Shown here: positions 35,135 through 43,969 of the stretch, in pieces
Position numbering within the stretch: the stretch's first letter is position 1
Layout of the letters: each line of letters opens with the position of its first letter
Source: Endozoicomonas sp. ISHI1
GTDB taxonomy: Bacteria > Pseudomonadota > Gammaproteobacteria > Pseudomonadales > Endozoicomonadaceae
Direction: 5' to 3'
DNA length: 64,000 nt
Assembly: GCF_024606225.1 (NCBI RefSeq)
Contig: NZ_JAGRPU010000009.1
Coordinates: 97,592-161,591, forward strand
The notes under the pieces: generated by a model
What the model was told of the DNA's origin: nothing
What the model saw: the letters and a program-made list of their open reading frames with translations, nothing else
The model's database searches: none
Made by a program: the position numbers and the translations under genes

Positions 35135-36457
35135 TTGAAATCGACTGCAGCATTGTATCGGCAGGTCTGGATGTTTGCCTGGCCTGCCATTCTTGCCAAT
35201 ATTTCGGTCCCTCTCCTGGGACTGGTTGATTCAGGGGTGCTGGGGCATCTCTCCAGTGATATTTATCTGGCCGGTGTCGCCATCGGCAGCACATTGTTTT
35301 CACTGTTGTTCTGGGCTTTTGGTTTCCTTAGAATGGGAACCACCGGTTTGGTGGCCCAGGCGCTGGGTCAGGATGATCATCAGAAAACCCGGCAATGGCT
35401 GGCCCAGTCGATCCTGCTAGCTCTGGTGATCGGCTTTTTGCTGATTCTTTTACATCGTCCCCTCCTGGCTATTGCCCTGCCTTTATTTAATGCGGCCCCT
35501 GAAGTGGCTGAACAGGCCAGGATCTATTTCTCCACTCGAATATTTTCAGCTCCTGCGGTTTTGATTAACTTTACGATAGTTGGTTGGCTGATTGGAATGC
35601 ACCGCCCTAAAGGGCCATTGTTTATTCTCGTGCTGGCCAATGTGGTTAATATTATTCTGGATCTGTTTTTTGTTCTGGACCTGGGAATGGCTACCCAGGG
35701 TGCAGCATTGGCAACAGTGATCGCCGACTATACCAGTCTTGTACTGGGGGTCTCGATGGTCAGTCAAACCTTGAGAGGTAAGTCTGGAACTTTTGTCCGT
35801 TCAATGATTCTGAGCCTGGGCTCTATGCGTCGCCTGCTGTTACTGAATCGACACTTGTTTGTTCGCACGCTCTGTCTGCTTGGAACTCAGGCTTTCTTTA
35901 CGGCACAGGGAGCCCAGAGTGGCAGTCATATCCTGGCGGCCAATGCTTTGTTACTTAATATGTTGCTGCTGATTTCCAATGGACTGGATGGCTTTGCCCA
36001 TGCTGCCGAAGCACTGACGGGTGAAGCTTTGGGGCAGCGAAAAGAAGATCGCTTTAAACAGATTGTCAGGGTAACAGGTTACTGCTCGCTCATTTGTGCC
36101 GTGTTATTTTTTTTCACCTTCTCGCTGGTGGGGCAGGGTATCATTGGTCTGTTGACGAATATCCCTGCCGTCGCTGAAACGGCAAACACTTATCTGCCCT
36201 GGCTGGCCGCCATGCCGTTGTTTGCCGTTTGGTGCTACTGGCTGGATGGTGTGTTTATTGGCGCCGTGCGAACGGATATGATGCAACACACCATGTTGGT
36301 GGCGACGTTAATGGTCTTTCTGCCAGTCTGGTATGTCACCCGTAATATGGGTAATCACGGCTTGTGGTTGGCCTACAGTGCCTTTATGCTGGCCCGCAGT
36401 GCAGGACTGGCTATTGTTTATCGATCCCTGAGTCGGTCCGGTTCCTGGGTCGGATAA
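35135..36457 (+). CDS. MATE-family efflux transporter, DinF subfamily
   Basis: The 440-aa polytopic protein begins at TTG with GAGG upstream. The opening region [20 protein letters not shown], then VDSGVLGH is characteristic of DinF/NorM-like transporters. It has twelve helices. It is followed 11 bp later by tusA and may be co-transcribed. Confidence 0.9.
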   Translation: MKSTAALYRQVWMFAWPAILANISVPLLGLVDSGVLGHLSSDIYLAGVAIGSTLFSLLFWAFGFLRMGTTGLVAQALGQDDHQKTRQWLAQSILLALVIGFLLILLHRPLLAIALPLFNAAPEVAEQARIYFSTRIFSAPAVLINFTIVGWLIGMHRPKGPLFILVLANVVNIILDLFFVLDLGMATQGAALATVIADYTSLVLGVSMVSQTLRGKSGTFVRSMILSLGSMRRLLLLNRHLFVRTLCLLGTQAFFTAQGAQSGSHILAANALLLNMLLLISNGLDGFAHAAEALTGEALGQRKEDRFKQIVRVTGYCSLICAVLFFFTFSLVGQGIIGLLTNIPAVAETANTYLPWLAAMPLFAVWCYWLDGVFIGAVRTDMMQHTMLVATLMVFLPVWYVTRNMGNHGLWLAYSAFMLARSAGLAIVYRSLSRSGSWVG

Positions 36458-36468
36458 CAGGAGTGAAT

Positions 36469-36714
36469 GTGTCGGATACTATAGAAATTGATCATGAACT
36501 GGATACTTCAGGTCTGCTTTGCCCGGAACCGGTCATGATGTTGCACAATAAAGTGAGAGACATGAAGCCGGGAGAAATGGTCAGGGTTATAGCGACCGAT
36601 CCTTCTACCCAGCGTGATATTCCCAAGTTCTGTAACTTTCTGGATCATGAACTGCTGTCTCATGAGCAGGTGGAAAAACGGTATATCTACCTGATTCGGA
36701 AGTCAGCCTCCTAG
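36469..36714 (+). CDS. tusA: Sulfur carrier protein TusA
   Basis: GTG at 36469 has AGGAG (36459-36463) upstream and yields 81 aa, the standard TusA length. The conserved active site is the CPEPVM motif (Cys-Pro-x-Pro). TusA relays sulfur from IscS to the TusBCD/E system for tRNA 2-thiouridine and to molybdenum cofactor synthesis. Confidence 0.93.
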   Translation: MSDTIEIDHELDTSGLLCPEPVMMLHNKVRDMKPGEMVRVIATDPSTQRDIPKFCNFLDHELLSHEQVEKRYIYLIRKSAS

Positions 36715-36731
36715 GAGGCTTGTATTTGTGT
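36705..36731 (+). terminator. Possible weak terminator over the tusA stop codon
   Basis: AGCCTCCTAGGAGGCT is a perfect 16-bp palindrome that spans the tusA stop and is followed by TGTATTTGTG. The T content is modest, so activity is doubtful. Confidence 0.35.
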
Positions 36732-36915
36732 AACTTAACCGGGTTGTCGCGCTAACCTTTCTGCTCCAATAGATAGCCCTGGCTTTTGAAAGGACAACTA
36801 AGGACAACCAGATGCCTGAGAGAGATTGCGAATGAAGGTTACGCTTTTAATCCTCGATTATTTGGGTAAAGGCAGTTTGATTTTTTATGGGTGCCCTAAA
36901 TCTTCTGGTCATCTT

Positions 36916-38313
36916 CTAAGAACGGCGCCACGTGTCATCATGTCCATGATAATAATACTTCAGTAATTGCATGCCAACGAGGCTGTGTGCTTCTCTGTAA
37001 TAAGGGTCTGGATTATAAGAGTCATCAGTACGTCCACTAACTGGCTTTTCATGAAGGTCTATAATGCAGGGTTTCTTTAAGGCACCTCTTAAAAAAACAT
37101 CTTTAGCGTGCTCTGCCACAAAAAAACAACTGTTTTCACCGTCCCAGGAAACGCCTCTATCAGATTCCAAGAGATAATCGTAGTGAGATGAAATATGTAC
37201 AATCTGTTTTGATAGGTGTTCATAATTACTGTCTGCTTCACCACTTAGAATATAATCAAATAGTTTTATCGCATTATCTCTGGAGTATTTTTTTGATGTT
37301 CTTTTATTTAGGTAGGGCATTTCAGAGAAAAATGATCTATGCCTCTCTAAACGGATTTTATCAGTTTCAGATAGTTGTTCTGTAACGTCTTTATCTATAT
37401 AGATAAGTGGCAATGTCATTGACATTTTTGGCTGAGTGAATATCCCGTGGCTAGCTAATATATAAGGTGGTTTAGATAACCACTGATTGTCAATGTCTGA
37501 ATAAAACAAATGATTAACCCCTAGTTTTTGCAAACGATTAGCTAGTTTGGTTTTGTTTTCAGACTCTGACTTAGCTATGCAAAATCTTATAGTCTCGGTA
37601 ATGTTTTGAGACACAATAACTCTAATGGAATCCATAAACTGAAGGCACATCGATGAAGCATATTTCTCTAATTGCACGAGAAAACCTAACTGCAGATCTG
37701 TTTCCATAGAGATACATAAGATATTTTCATGATATTTAAATTCAGCCTTCATCTGATCAATTTGAGTCTTTGTCAGATTCATATCCGAAAACACGATAAG
37801 TAATGGAATATCATCTTTACTGAGATCAGTTCCTTCTTTTAATATTGTTTGAATATAATTAATTCCAGTAAGATGTCGAGGATTATTCAATCCATTAAAT
37901 ATGCTGGTGCCATGCAGTGCGGCCCATGTGTGAAAGACCGGACATGGAGGACATACCCTCAAATCCATAGCACTGGCTTTCTCCAGTGAATCAATGCCTG
38001 AAAACTTTAAGCTATCAGCCATATTCTTCCATGACTCTTTATCAATTGAATCAAAAAAATTTGGATCTGCCGTGAAAACTATATTTTTTGCAAGGCGGAT
38101 GTGGTGACTATCGTTATCTTTCCCGGACGGTACCAAGGAAATACATCTTGATGATAAGTCCTTACACCCAAAATGCTCTTCTGTGTACTCTTCTGCCCTA
38201 GGAAGGTATTTCTTATTGTTAACTTTATTTTCAGATAGGCTTTCTGTCAGCGTTTCAGTGTACAGTGACGAATATCCTGCCGGATGTATTTGCTCTCCTA
38301 CAACTTGATCCAT
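36916..38313 (-). CDS. MDQV-family protein 1 (465 aa), unknown function
   Basis: One of four tandem paralogues (others at 40613, 42113 and 45173). No recognised family, signal peptide or membrane helix. After a variable N-terminal ~75 residues come strongly conserved blocks: CPPCPVFHTW (121-130) with ALHGTSIFNGLN; a Rossmann-like IPLLIVFSDMNLT; LFYSDIDNQW (269-278) followed by PPYILASHGIF; a Trp/Cys-rich block (GVSWDGENSCFFVAEH); and C-terminal DPYYREAHSLVGMQLLKYY. The Ser-Asp-Ile-Asp-x-x-Trp block after an amphipathic helix could be a DXD glycosyltransferase motif, but this is speculative. AAGGAG precedes the ATG. Likely a secreted or intracellular effector family. Confidence 0.8.
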   Translation of the reverse strand: MDQVVGEQIHPAGYSSLYTETLTESLSENKVNNKKYLPRAEEYTEEHFGCKDLSSRCISLVPSGKDNDSHHIRLAKNIVFTADPNFFDSIDKESWKNMADSLKFSGIDSLEKASAMDLRVCPPCPVFHTWAALHGTSIFNGLNNPRHLTGINYIQTILKEGTDLSKDDIPLLIVFSDMNLTKTQIDQMKAEFKYHENILCISMETDLQLGFLVQLEKYASSMCLQFMDSIRVIVSQNITETIRFCIAKSESENKTKLANRLQKLGVNHLFYSDIDNQWLSKPPYILASHGIFTQPKMSMTLPLIYIDKDVTEQLSETDKIRLERHRSFFSEMPYLNKRTSKKYSRDNAIKLFDYILSGEADSNYEHLSKQIVHISSHYDYLLESDRGVSWDGENSCFFVAEHAKDVFLRGALKKPCIIDLHEKPVSGRTDDSYNPDPYYREAHSLVGMQLLKYYYHGHDDTWRRS

Positions 38314-38733
38314 GTCCTTGCTCCTTGTTCTTTGCTCCTTAGAACCTTACAACGTGTGTTGGTTCTGATTCATTGCTAACAAGTGTGCAAGAATGCCTAA
38401 CAAAATGAAAAAGTGAACAAAAAGTGAAAAATGAATAAGAAATAGACAGAGAGATTCATATAAAAAATTGAAAAAGCACAAATGGAAAAAGACATTCATA
38501 TATTTGACCCGCATGGATTACTTATATGGTGAGGATTACCAGGCTGGAGAGTGGCATCGGTGGAATGGTGTATATTTGAGATCAAGATTGGGCTTGGTAC
38601 TGTTATAGAAATGAAAAAGCTGGGTATACAGTTGATTTTAATATGCTGATTTAGAATGATCGTGAGCCAACAAAAAATCAGGAGCTTGCACCTGAGATGC
38701 ATTTCCTTAATTTGATGTTATGTCTATTTTAGC
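38314..38733. other. Intergenic region with first RAYT-like remnant
   Basis: It holds the MDQV gene 1 promoter element (38381-38405), then a short sequence GACATTCATATATTTGACC (38491-38509) matching 39360-39378. Just after it, the translation LYGEDYQAGEWHRW (from ~38525) recalls the L-C-G-E-D...H-R-x-W pattern of REP-associated transposases. Confidence 0.4.
38381..38405 (-). promoter_or_regulatory. Conserved upstream element of MDQV gene 1
   Basis: AAGTGTGCAAGAATGCCTAA (and following CAAAA) on the plus strand recurs identically at 46637-46661 upstream of gene 4 and in a variant at 43577-43601 upstream of gene 3, always 68-76 bp before the start codon. Probably a shared promoter or operator. 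Confidence 0.55.
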
Positions 38734-39300
38734 TCAATCGATTTCACTGATCAGGTGCGTTTGTAACTCGTCGTAAATCTTATCAAAAGTTGCTTTGATA
38801 CCGATTAAAGGTTCCCCGTTGCTATTAAAAGAAGCAATAAAAGGAACATTAAAATGAAAAGTTACTGTATTATTATCAATTGTTGTTGATGCTGTCGTTT
38901 CGAGAAAAGTTTGCTGGTCTAATAAGGTTTCAGTAGATGAAGGCAGCTCGGAAAATGTAAGAGATTCAGGATTTTCAGATGGAAAAACTTCGGAGCAGTA
39001 TGCTCTATTGTTTTTTTGATCATCTGATTCCTTTTGAATATTTACTGTCAACTGTTCAGAAATAGTTAGCTCTCGGGGACGATGATTTCTTATATTAGTT
39101 GCAATTTTTTCTGATATTTTTCCAAAAATAAATTTCTGTATCAGTTGAGTAAGACTGTATATCTCAGCATATTCCTTTTCGAAAGTTAGTCTGTTTTGAT
39201 TTACTAAAACTGTTATTTTTATTGTACCCTTTATTTCATTTGATGTGGTACTGCCGGAGATAAAAAACAGTAGCATCATTGCTTTTACGAGCAGACTCAT
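38734..39300 (-). CDS. Secreted protein of unknown function (188 aa)
   Basis: The N-terminus MSLLVKAMMLLFFISGSTTS is a signal peptide. The remainder is beta-rich (IKITVLVNQNRLTFEKEY) with an Asn/Ser/Thr-rich middle. No family recognised. It lies between two RAYT-like remnants and between MDQV genes 1 and 2. Confidence 0.6.
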   Translation of the reverse strand: MSLLVKAMMLLFFISGSTTSNEIKGTIKITVLVNQNRLTFEKEYAEIYSLTQLIQKFIFGKISEKIATNIRNHRPRELTISEQLTVNIQKESDDQKNNRAYCSEVFPSENPESLTFSELPSSTETLLDQQTFLETTASTTIDNNTVTFHFNVPFIASFNSNGEPLIGIKATFDKIYDELQTHLISEID

Positions 39301-39359
39301 CTATCAAATCTCATTGATGGCGATACACGGCATTGAGTATAGGCATATAAAAGAATAGG

Positions 39360-39620
39360 GACATCCATATATTTGACCAGTCTACGGATTGAACTACTTT
39401 ACTGCTGTTTCCAATTTTTACCATTGTAGCTGAAGATCTCATGACTCAGGTTCGCAGTAGCCTGATTGATTCAGGTTCGACTCCGTACTATCGGTGTGTT
39501 CGCAGGGCTAATTTGTGTGGTGAGGATCATCTGACTGAGAAGAATGTTGCGCATCATCGGCAGTGGGTGGTTGACCCATTGGTTTCCATCTTTGCCGTCG
39601 AAGCCTGTGCTGATCTGTAA
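39360..39620 (+). pseudogene. RAYT/IS200-like (REP-associated) transposase remnant
   Basis: From the ATG at 39441 the frame (59 codons) contains TPYYRCVRRANLCGEDH and HRQWVVDPLVSIFAVEACAD. These correspond to the N-terminal PYYHC-x-x-x-C-VRRAFLCG and HR-x-W...FAIDVCA segments of Y1 REP-associated transposases. The frame stops before the expected H-x-H motif, and part of the YYHC segment is deleted. It is preceded by a GGGACATCC-type element, common upstream of this transposase group. Confidence 0.6.
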
Positions 39621-39859
39621 TGTCTAATCATTATCATCTGGTGCTGCACATTAGCTCCAGCGGGTTTTTTCTGTTCTAATTTTTCTTTTTTTGTTTAATT
39701 GTCTCGATTATTATGATTTTTTATTAATGGTTGTCCTTATCTTTTTCTTGAAAAATAAGGTGGCACCTCAAACTTTGTACTTGATTTTGGATTTTTGCTT
39801 TTCCAGATATTCAGTGCTATTTTTCGTCGTAAGTTAGGTATGACAGAGAGCAGTACAGA
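39621..39859. other. AT-rich gap
   Basis: No gene; upstream DNA of the secreted protein gene at 39860. Confidence 0.3.
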
Positions 39860-40423
39860 ATGAGATTAAGAAATACGATCTTAGTGTTACTAATATATGC
39901 ACTTCCATATCATTCAAGCGCAACAGTGCTTTCAACTTCTACTCGTTTCATCTCATTTTACGATAAAGCTTTTACAAGAGCATTTAAAAAAAGCGAATAT
40001 AGCCTGGAAAGCTTTATTGGCGCTCGTGAATCATCTGGGCTTTCAAAAATGATTGAAGGTATTAGAATGATGAGAGCAGTGCTTTTAAGCGAAACTCAAT
40101 CTAACCCCACAAATCCAAAAGATATATATTTAGGGCAATTATGGAACTTGCAACAGAATGGTTTAGTTGCTACCAGCGTTGATCAATTTTTAATGTTTTC
40201 TTCCCTGTCTCCCTTGTCCGGACCAGGTGGTCAACTTGATAATACTTTTGAGGGTTTGCAAAGAAATAAAGGATTGAATGAGGACTTAAAGAAGGTCTTG
40301 CTGATGGTGTTGGAAATACTTAATGAAAGTAGTGAGTTTATAAACTCATGTAGTGAATTAGGACTACTTGAAGAACTGCAAGACATAAAGAGAGAGATTG
40401 AGGAGCTAACTCAAGGTGAATAA
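39860..40423 (+). CDS. Secreted helical protein of unknown function (187 aa)
   Basis: The product has a signal peptide (TILVLLIYALPYHSSA), then mainly helical sequence with a Gly/Pro-containing hinge (SPLSGPGGQLDN) and an acidic C-terminus. No family recognised. Ribosome binding site weak (AGAGAGCAG). It is transcribed against MDQV gene 2. Confidence 0.6.
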   Translation: MRLRNTILVLLIYALPYHSSATVLSTSTRFISFYDKAFTRAFKKSEYSLESFIGARESSGLSKMIEGIRMMRAVLLSETQSNPTNPKDIYLGQLWNLQQNGLVATSVDQFLMFSSLSPLSGPGGQLDNTFEGLQRNKGLNEDLKKVLLMVLEILNESSEFINSCSELGLLEELQDIKREIEELTQGE

Positions 40424-40612
40424 AAAGTGGCAGATATGAGTTTTCATTCAGGAAGCAAAAAAAACTGCATATTTGAAAAACGATAAACTTTAAGGATATC
40501 TTGGTTTATCCAATGATTTTGCATAGTCAGCACACACAATAACTGTTAGTAGGATCTCCCGCTCTTCAGGCAGGTCTTCCGGCTTGGCACTTTATCAGAT
40601 CTAAGGTATTTT

Positions 40613-42010
40613 CTACCAAGTGCACCATGTGAAATCATGTCCATGATAATAATATTTAAGTAATTGCATTCCAATGAGACTATGTGCTTCTCTGTAATAT
40701 AGGTCTGGATTATAAGAATCATCAGCAAGCTTACTAGTTGGCTTTTGATGAAGGTCTATCCTCCAGGGGTTTTTTAAAGCACCTCTTAAAAAATCTTCTT
40801 TAGAGTGCTCTGCCACAAAAAAACAACTATTTTCACCTTCCCAGGAAGCCCCCTCATCAATGTTGAATAGGCATGTGTAGATAGGTGAAATATGTGTAAT
40901 CTGTTTTAATAGATGTTTAAAGTTACATTCTGCTTCACCACTTAAAATATAATCAAATAGCTTTTTTGCTTTATCTGTAGACCATTTTTCTGTATTTCTT
41001 TTATCGAAGTAAGGAAGCTCAGAGAAAAATGATCTATGTCTTTCCAAAAGTTTTCTATCAATATCAGATAGCTTTTCTTTATCCTCACTTTTTACATAGG
41101 TGAGAGGCAACGATCTTGATAGTGTCGGCTGACTAAATATTCCATGGCTAGCTAAAATGTAAGGAGGTTTGGATATCCATTGGTTATCAATATCTGAATA
41201 AAACAAATAATTAGTCCCTAGCTTTTCTAAACGATTAGCTAGTTTGATTTTGTTTTCAGATTTTGCTTTATCTATACAAAAGCTTATAGTCTCAGTAATG
41301 TGTTGAGATACAACAAGTCTGATGGAATCCATAAACTCAAAGCTCATAGATGAAGCGTGTTTCTCTAATGGCTTGGGGAATTTTAGCTGCAGGTCTGTTT
41401 CAAGCGAGATACATAATATATTATCATGATCTTTAAATTCACCCTTCATCTTATTAATTTGAGATTCTGTTAGATTCATCTCCGAAAATACTATAAACAA
41501 TGGGATATCATTTTTACTCAGATCAGTTCCTTCTTTTAATATCCTTTCAACATAATTAATTCCCCTGAGTCTTTTAGGGGTATTCAAACCATTGAATATT
41601 GTGGTGCCATGCAATGCGACCCATGTGTGAAATAGAGGGCAGGGAGGACATACCCTTAAATCCATAGCGATGGCTTTCTCTAATGAATTAATGTTTGAAA
41701 ATTTTAAACTATCAGCCATATTTTTCCAGGATTCATCATCAATTGAATTTAAAAAAAATGGACTTTCATTAGCAACTATATTTTTTGCAAGTGCGATGTA
41801 GTGATGATCCTTATCTTTTTCGGTCGGAGCCAGAGAAATACTTCTTAATGACAGTACCTTGTGCTCAAGATAGTCTTCTGTGCATTCTTCTGCTTTTGAA
41901 AGGTATTTCCTATCATGATCAGTATTTTTAGATAGCCTGCCTCCCTCCGTATCGGTGTATACTGGGGTACATGCAGCCGATAATTTGTTCGACCCTATAA
42001 CTTGGTCCAT
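40613..42010 (-). CDS. MDQV-family protein 2 (465 aa), unknown function
   Basis: A paralogue with the same conserved blocks: CPPCPLFHTW, LFYSDIDNQW, PPYILASHGIFSQP, SWEGENSCFFVAEH and DLYYREAHSLIGMQLLKYY. Unlike the other three it has no clear Shine-Dalgarno sequence and lacks the conserved -70 element, because MDQV gene 3 ends only 102 bp upstream. It is therefore probably read through from gene 3. A perfect TTAGAACC/GGTTCTAA inverted repeat lies in the 102-bp gap. Confidence 0.8.
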   Translation of the reverse strand: MDQVIGSNKLSAACTPVYTDTEGGRLSKNTDHDRKYLSKAEECTEDYLEHKVLSLRSISLAPTEKDKDHHYIALAKNIVANESPFFLNSIDDESWKNMADSLKFSNINSLEKAIAMDLRVCPPCPLFHTWVALHGTTIFNGLNTPKRLRGINYVERILKEGTDLSKNDIPLFIVFSEMNLTESQINKMKGEFKDHDNILCISLETDLQLKFPKPLEKHASSMSFEFMDSIRLVVSQHITETISFCIDKAKSENKIKLANRLEKLGTNYLFYSDIDNQWISKPPYILASHGIFSQPTLSRSLPLTYVKSEDKEKLSDIDRKLLERHRSFFSELPYFDKRNTEKWSTDKAKKLFDYILSGEAECNFKHLLKQITHISPIYTCLFNIDEGASWEGENSCFFVAEHSKEDFLRGALKNPWRIDLHQKPTSKLADDSYNPDLYYREAHSLIGMQLLKYYYHGHDFTWCTW

Positions 42011-42042
42011 GTACTGATTTCTATTGTTTAATGATTTATTTC

Positions 42043-42072
42043 TTAGAACCTTATAACTTTTATTGGTTCTAA
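42043..42072 (-). promoter_or_regulatory. TTAGAACC/GGTTCTAA inverted repeat before MDQV gene 2
   Basis: Perfect 8-bp arms (42043-42050 and 42065-42072) with a 14-bp spacer. A related pair with slightly less perfect arms occurs at 38339-38368 before gene 1, and degenerate versions before genes 3 and 4. Either an operator or a leader hairpin. Confidence 0.45.
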
Positions 42073-42112
42073 ATGATTACTAGAAAATAGAATAGCGGTT
42101 TGGCATCTTCTA

Positions 42113-43501
42113 TTATTTGATCCATGTGCAATCATGACCATAGTAATAATACTTGAGTAATTGCATCCCAGTGAGGCTGTGTGCTTCTCTGTAATATGGA
42201 TCTGGATTATGACAATATGCAGTATCCGGTTTTTGATGAAGGTCTATCATGCTGATTCTTTTTGAAGCGGCTCTTAAAAAATCACCTTTAGAGTGCTCTC
42301 TAACAAAGAAGCAACCATTGTCACCTTTCCAGGAAACCGTTTTATTATTAGGCCTCAAAAGATAATCGTAGTCGGATGAAATATGGACTAACTGCTTTGA
42401 TAGATGTTGATAATTACTCTCAGCTTCACCACTTAAAATATAATCAAATAGCATTCTCGCTTTGTCCGTAGACCATTTCTTTGAATTTTCTTTATTTAGA
42501 TGAGGCAGTTCAGAGAAAAATGATCTATGCCTATCTAAAAGCTTTTTATCGACATCAGGTAGTTCTTTACTGTTAATGTATGTGTTAATAAGTGGCAATG
42601 TACTCGACATTGTTGGCAGAGTAAACATCCCATGTCTGGCTAATATGAAAGGTGGTTTCGATAACCATTGATTATCTATATCTGAATAAAATAAATGATT
42701 AGCCCCTAGCTTTTCAAAACGATTAGCTAGTTTGGTTTTTTTTTCAGAATTTGCCTTGTCTATACAAAAGCTTATAGTCTTAGTAATATTTTGAGATACA
42801 ACAACTCTAATAGAATCTATAAACCTGATGTTCATGCGTGAAGCATATTGCTGCAATTCTGTAGGGAATGTTAGCTGCAGATCTGTTTCTAAGGAGATAC
42901 ATAAGATATTTTCATGGCTTTTAAATTCAGCCTTCATCTGATCAATTTGAGAGCTTGTTAGATTCATATCTGAAAAGACTATAAAAAGGGGGATATCACT
43001 TTCACTGAGTTTCGTTCCTTCTTCCAATATCCTCTTAACATAATTTATTTTCGTGTGTCTTTCAGGATTATTCAAGCCATTGAAAATGCTGGTGCCATGC
43101 AATGCGCCCCATGTGTGAAAGACTGGGCATGGAGGGCATACTTTCAAATCCATAGCAGTGGCTTTCTCTAATGAATCAATACCAGAAAACATTAAGCTAT
43201 TAGCCATATTTTCCCAGGACTCTTCATCAATTGAATCAAAACAAAGTCGATCCAGAGTGAAGACGATATTTTTTGCAAGTTTGATGTAGTGATCATTATT
43301 ATCTTTTTCGGTCGTAACCAAAGAAGTGAGTCTTGATGAAAGATCCTTATGCCCAAAATTATGTTCTCTGTGCTCTTCTGCCTCAGGAAGGTACTTCTTA
43401 TCATCAGCTTTATTAATTGGTAGGCCAGCTACCTCCGATTCAGAGTGTGCCGGGGTATATGCCCCTGGCAATATGGCCGGTTTTACTACTACTTGATCCA
43501 T
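42113..43501 (-). CDS. MDQV-family protein 3 (462 aa), unknown function
   Basis: The start at 43501 (MDQVVVKPAIL) was chosen over the in-frame ATG at 43576. It aligns with the paralogues, has AAGGAAT upstream, and keeps the -70 element at the same distance as in gene 4. Conserved blocks are as in the other members (CPPCPVFHTWGALHGT, LFYSDIDNQW, PPFILARHGMF, DPYYREAHSLTGMQLLKYY). The closest relative is MDQV gene 4, which shares the shorter Tyr-Cys-x-Asn-Pro-Asp-Pro linker near the C-terminus. Confidence 0.8.
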   Translation of the reverse strand: MDQVVVKPAILPGAYTPAHSESEVAGLPINKADDKKYLPEAEEHREHNFGHKDLSSRLTSLVTTEKDNNDHYIKLAKNIVFTLDRLCFDSIDEESWENMANSLMFSGIDSLEKATAMDLKVCPPCPVFHTWGALHGTSIFNGLNNPERHTKINYVKRILEEGTKLSESDIPLFIVFSDMNLTSSQIDQMKAEFKSHENILCISLETDLQLTFPTELQQYASRMNIRFIDSIRVVVSQNITKTISFCIDKANSEKKTKLANRFEKLGANHLFYSDIDNQWLSKPPFILARHGMFTLPTMSSTLPLINTYINSKELPDVDKKLLDRHRSFFSELPHLNKENSKKWSTDKARMLFDYILSGEAESNYQHLSKQLVHISSDYDYLLRPNNKTVSWKGDNGCFFVREHSKGDFLRAASKRISMIDLHQKPDTAYCHNPDPYYREAHSLTGMQLLKYYYYGHDCTWIK

Positions 43502-43576
43502 ATCTTTATTCCTTAATTCGTTCTGTTTCACTTTGTCCCTGAAAACTCTTTTTGGTTCCAATTTATGGCTAACCAT

Positions 43577-43601
43577 TATGTAAGAATGCCTGACAAAAAT
43601 G
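43577..43601 (-). promoter_or_regulatory. Conserved upstream element of MDQV gene 3
   Basis: A variant of the element at 38381 and 46637 (core GTAAGAATGCCTGACAAAAA), 76 bp before the chosen start. Confidence 0.45.
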
Positions 43602-43969
43602 CCCGTAAGATTGAGGTTGAAAGCTGGAGTCGAGATGAGGTGAAGTAGTGCGACGTTAGACTGCCCTTTTTACTGGCCCTCTCTTGATCTATACGAGCAA
43701 TGCCACTCTAAGCTGCTCAGAACCAGACCGTATCGATGAATATGTGGCAGAGTATCGTAGCCGTTTGAAGAGTATCAGTTGGTTTATGCGTCTTGGGTAA
43801 AGGCACAGGGCTTACGCACCAGTCTAATCATTCTCATTTAGCCCTACAACGAATGCCCTCGGTAGCTGAGCAAGATGTTTATTACTCCAACCAGCCTTTT
43901 TACGCTTTGTTTTGATACTCCTTTTGCTGGTAATATCAGCCTCCAGGATATTCAGAGCGATTAGGTAAA
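43602..43969. other. Intergenic region with dispersed repeat and relic ORF tail
   Basis: It contains the inverted third copy of the 41-bp repeat (about 43813-43853). On the minus strand an open frame crosses from the duplication into this region and reads APSNNRYTRQTKEIYVYLIA, then KRKKAGWSNKHLAQL and FVVGLNEND before a stop. This is apparently the 3' end of a decayed, possibly transposase, gene. Confidence 0.45.
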
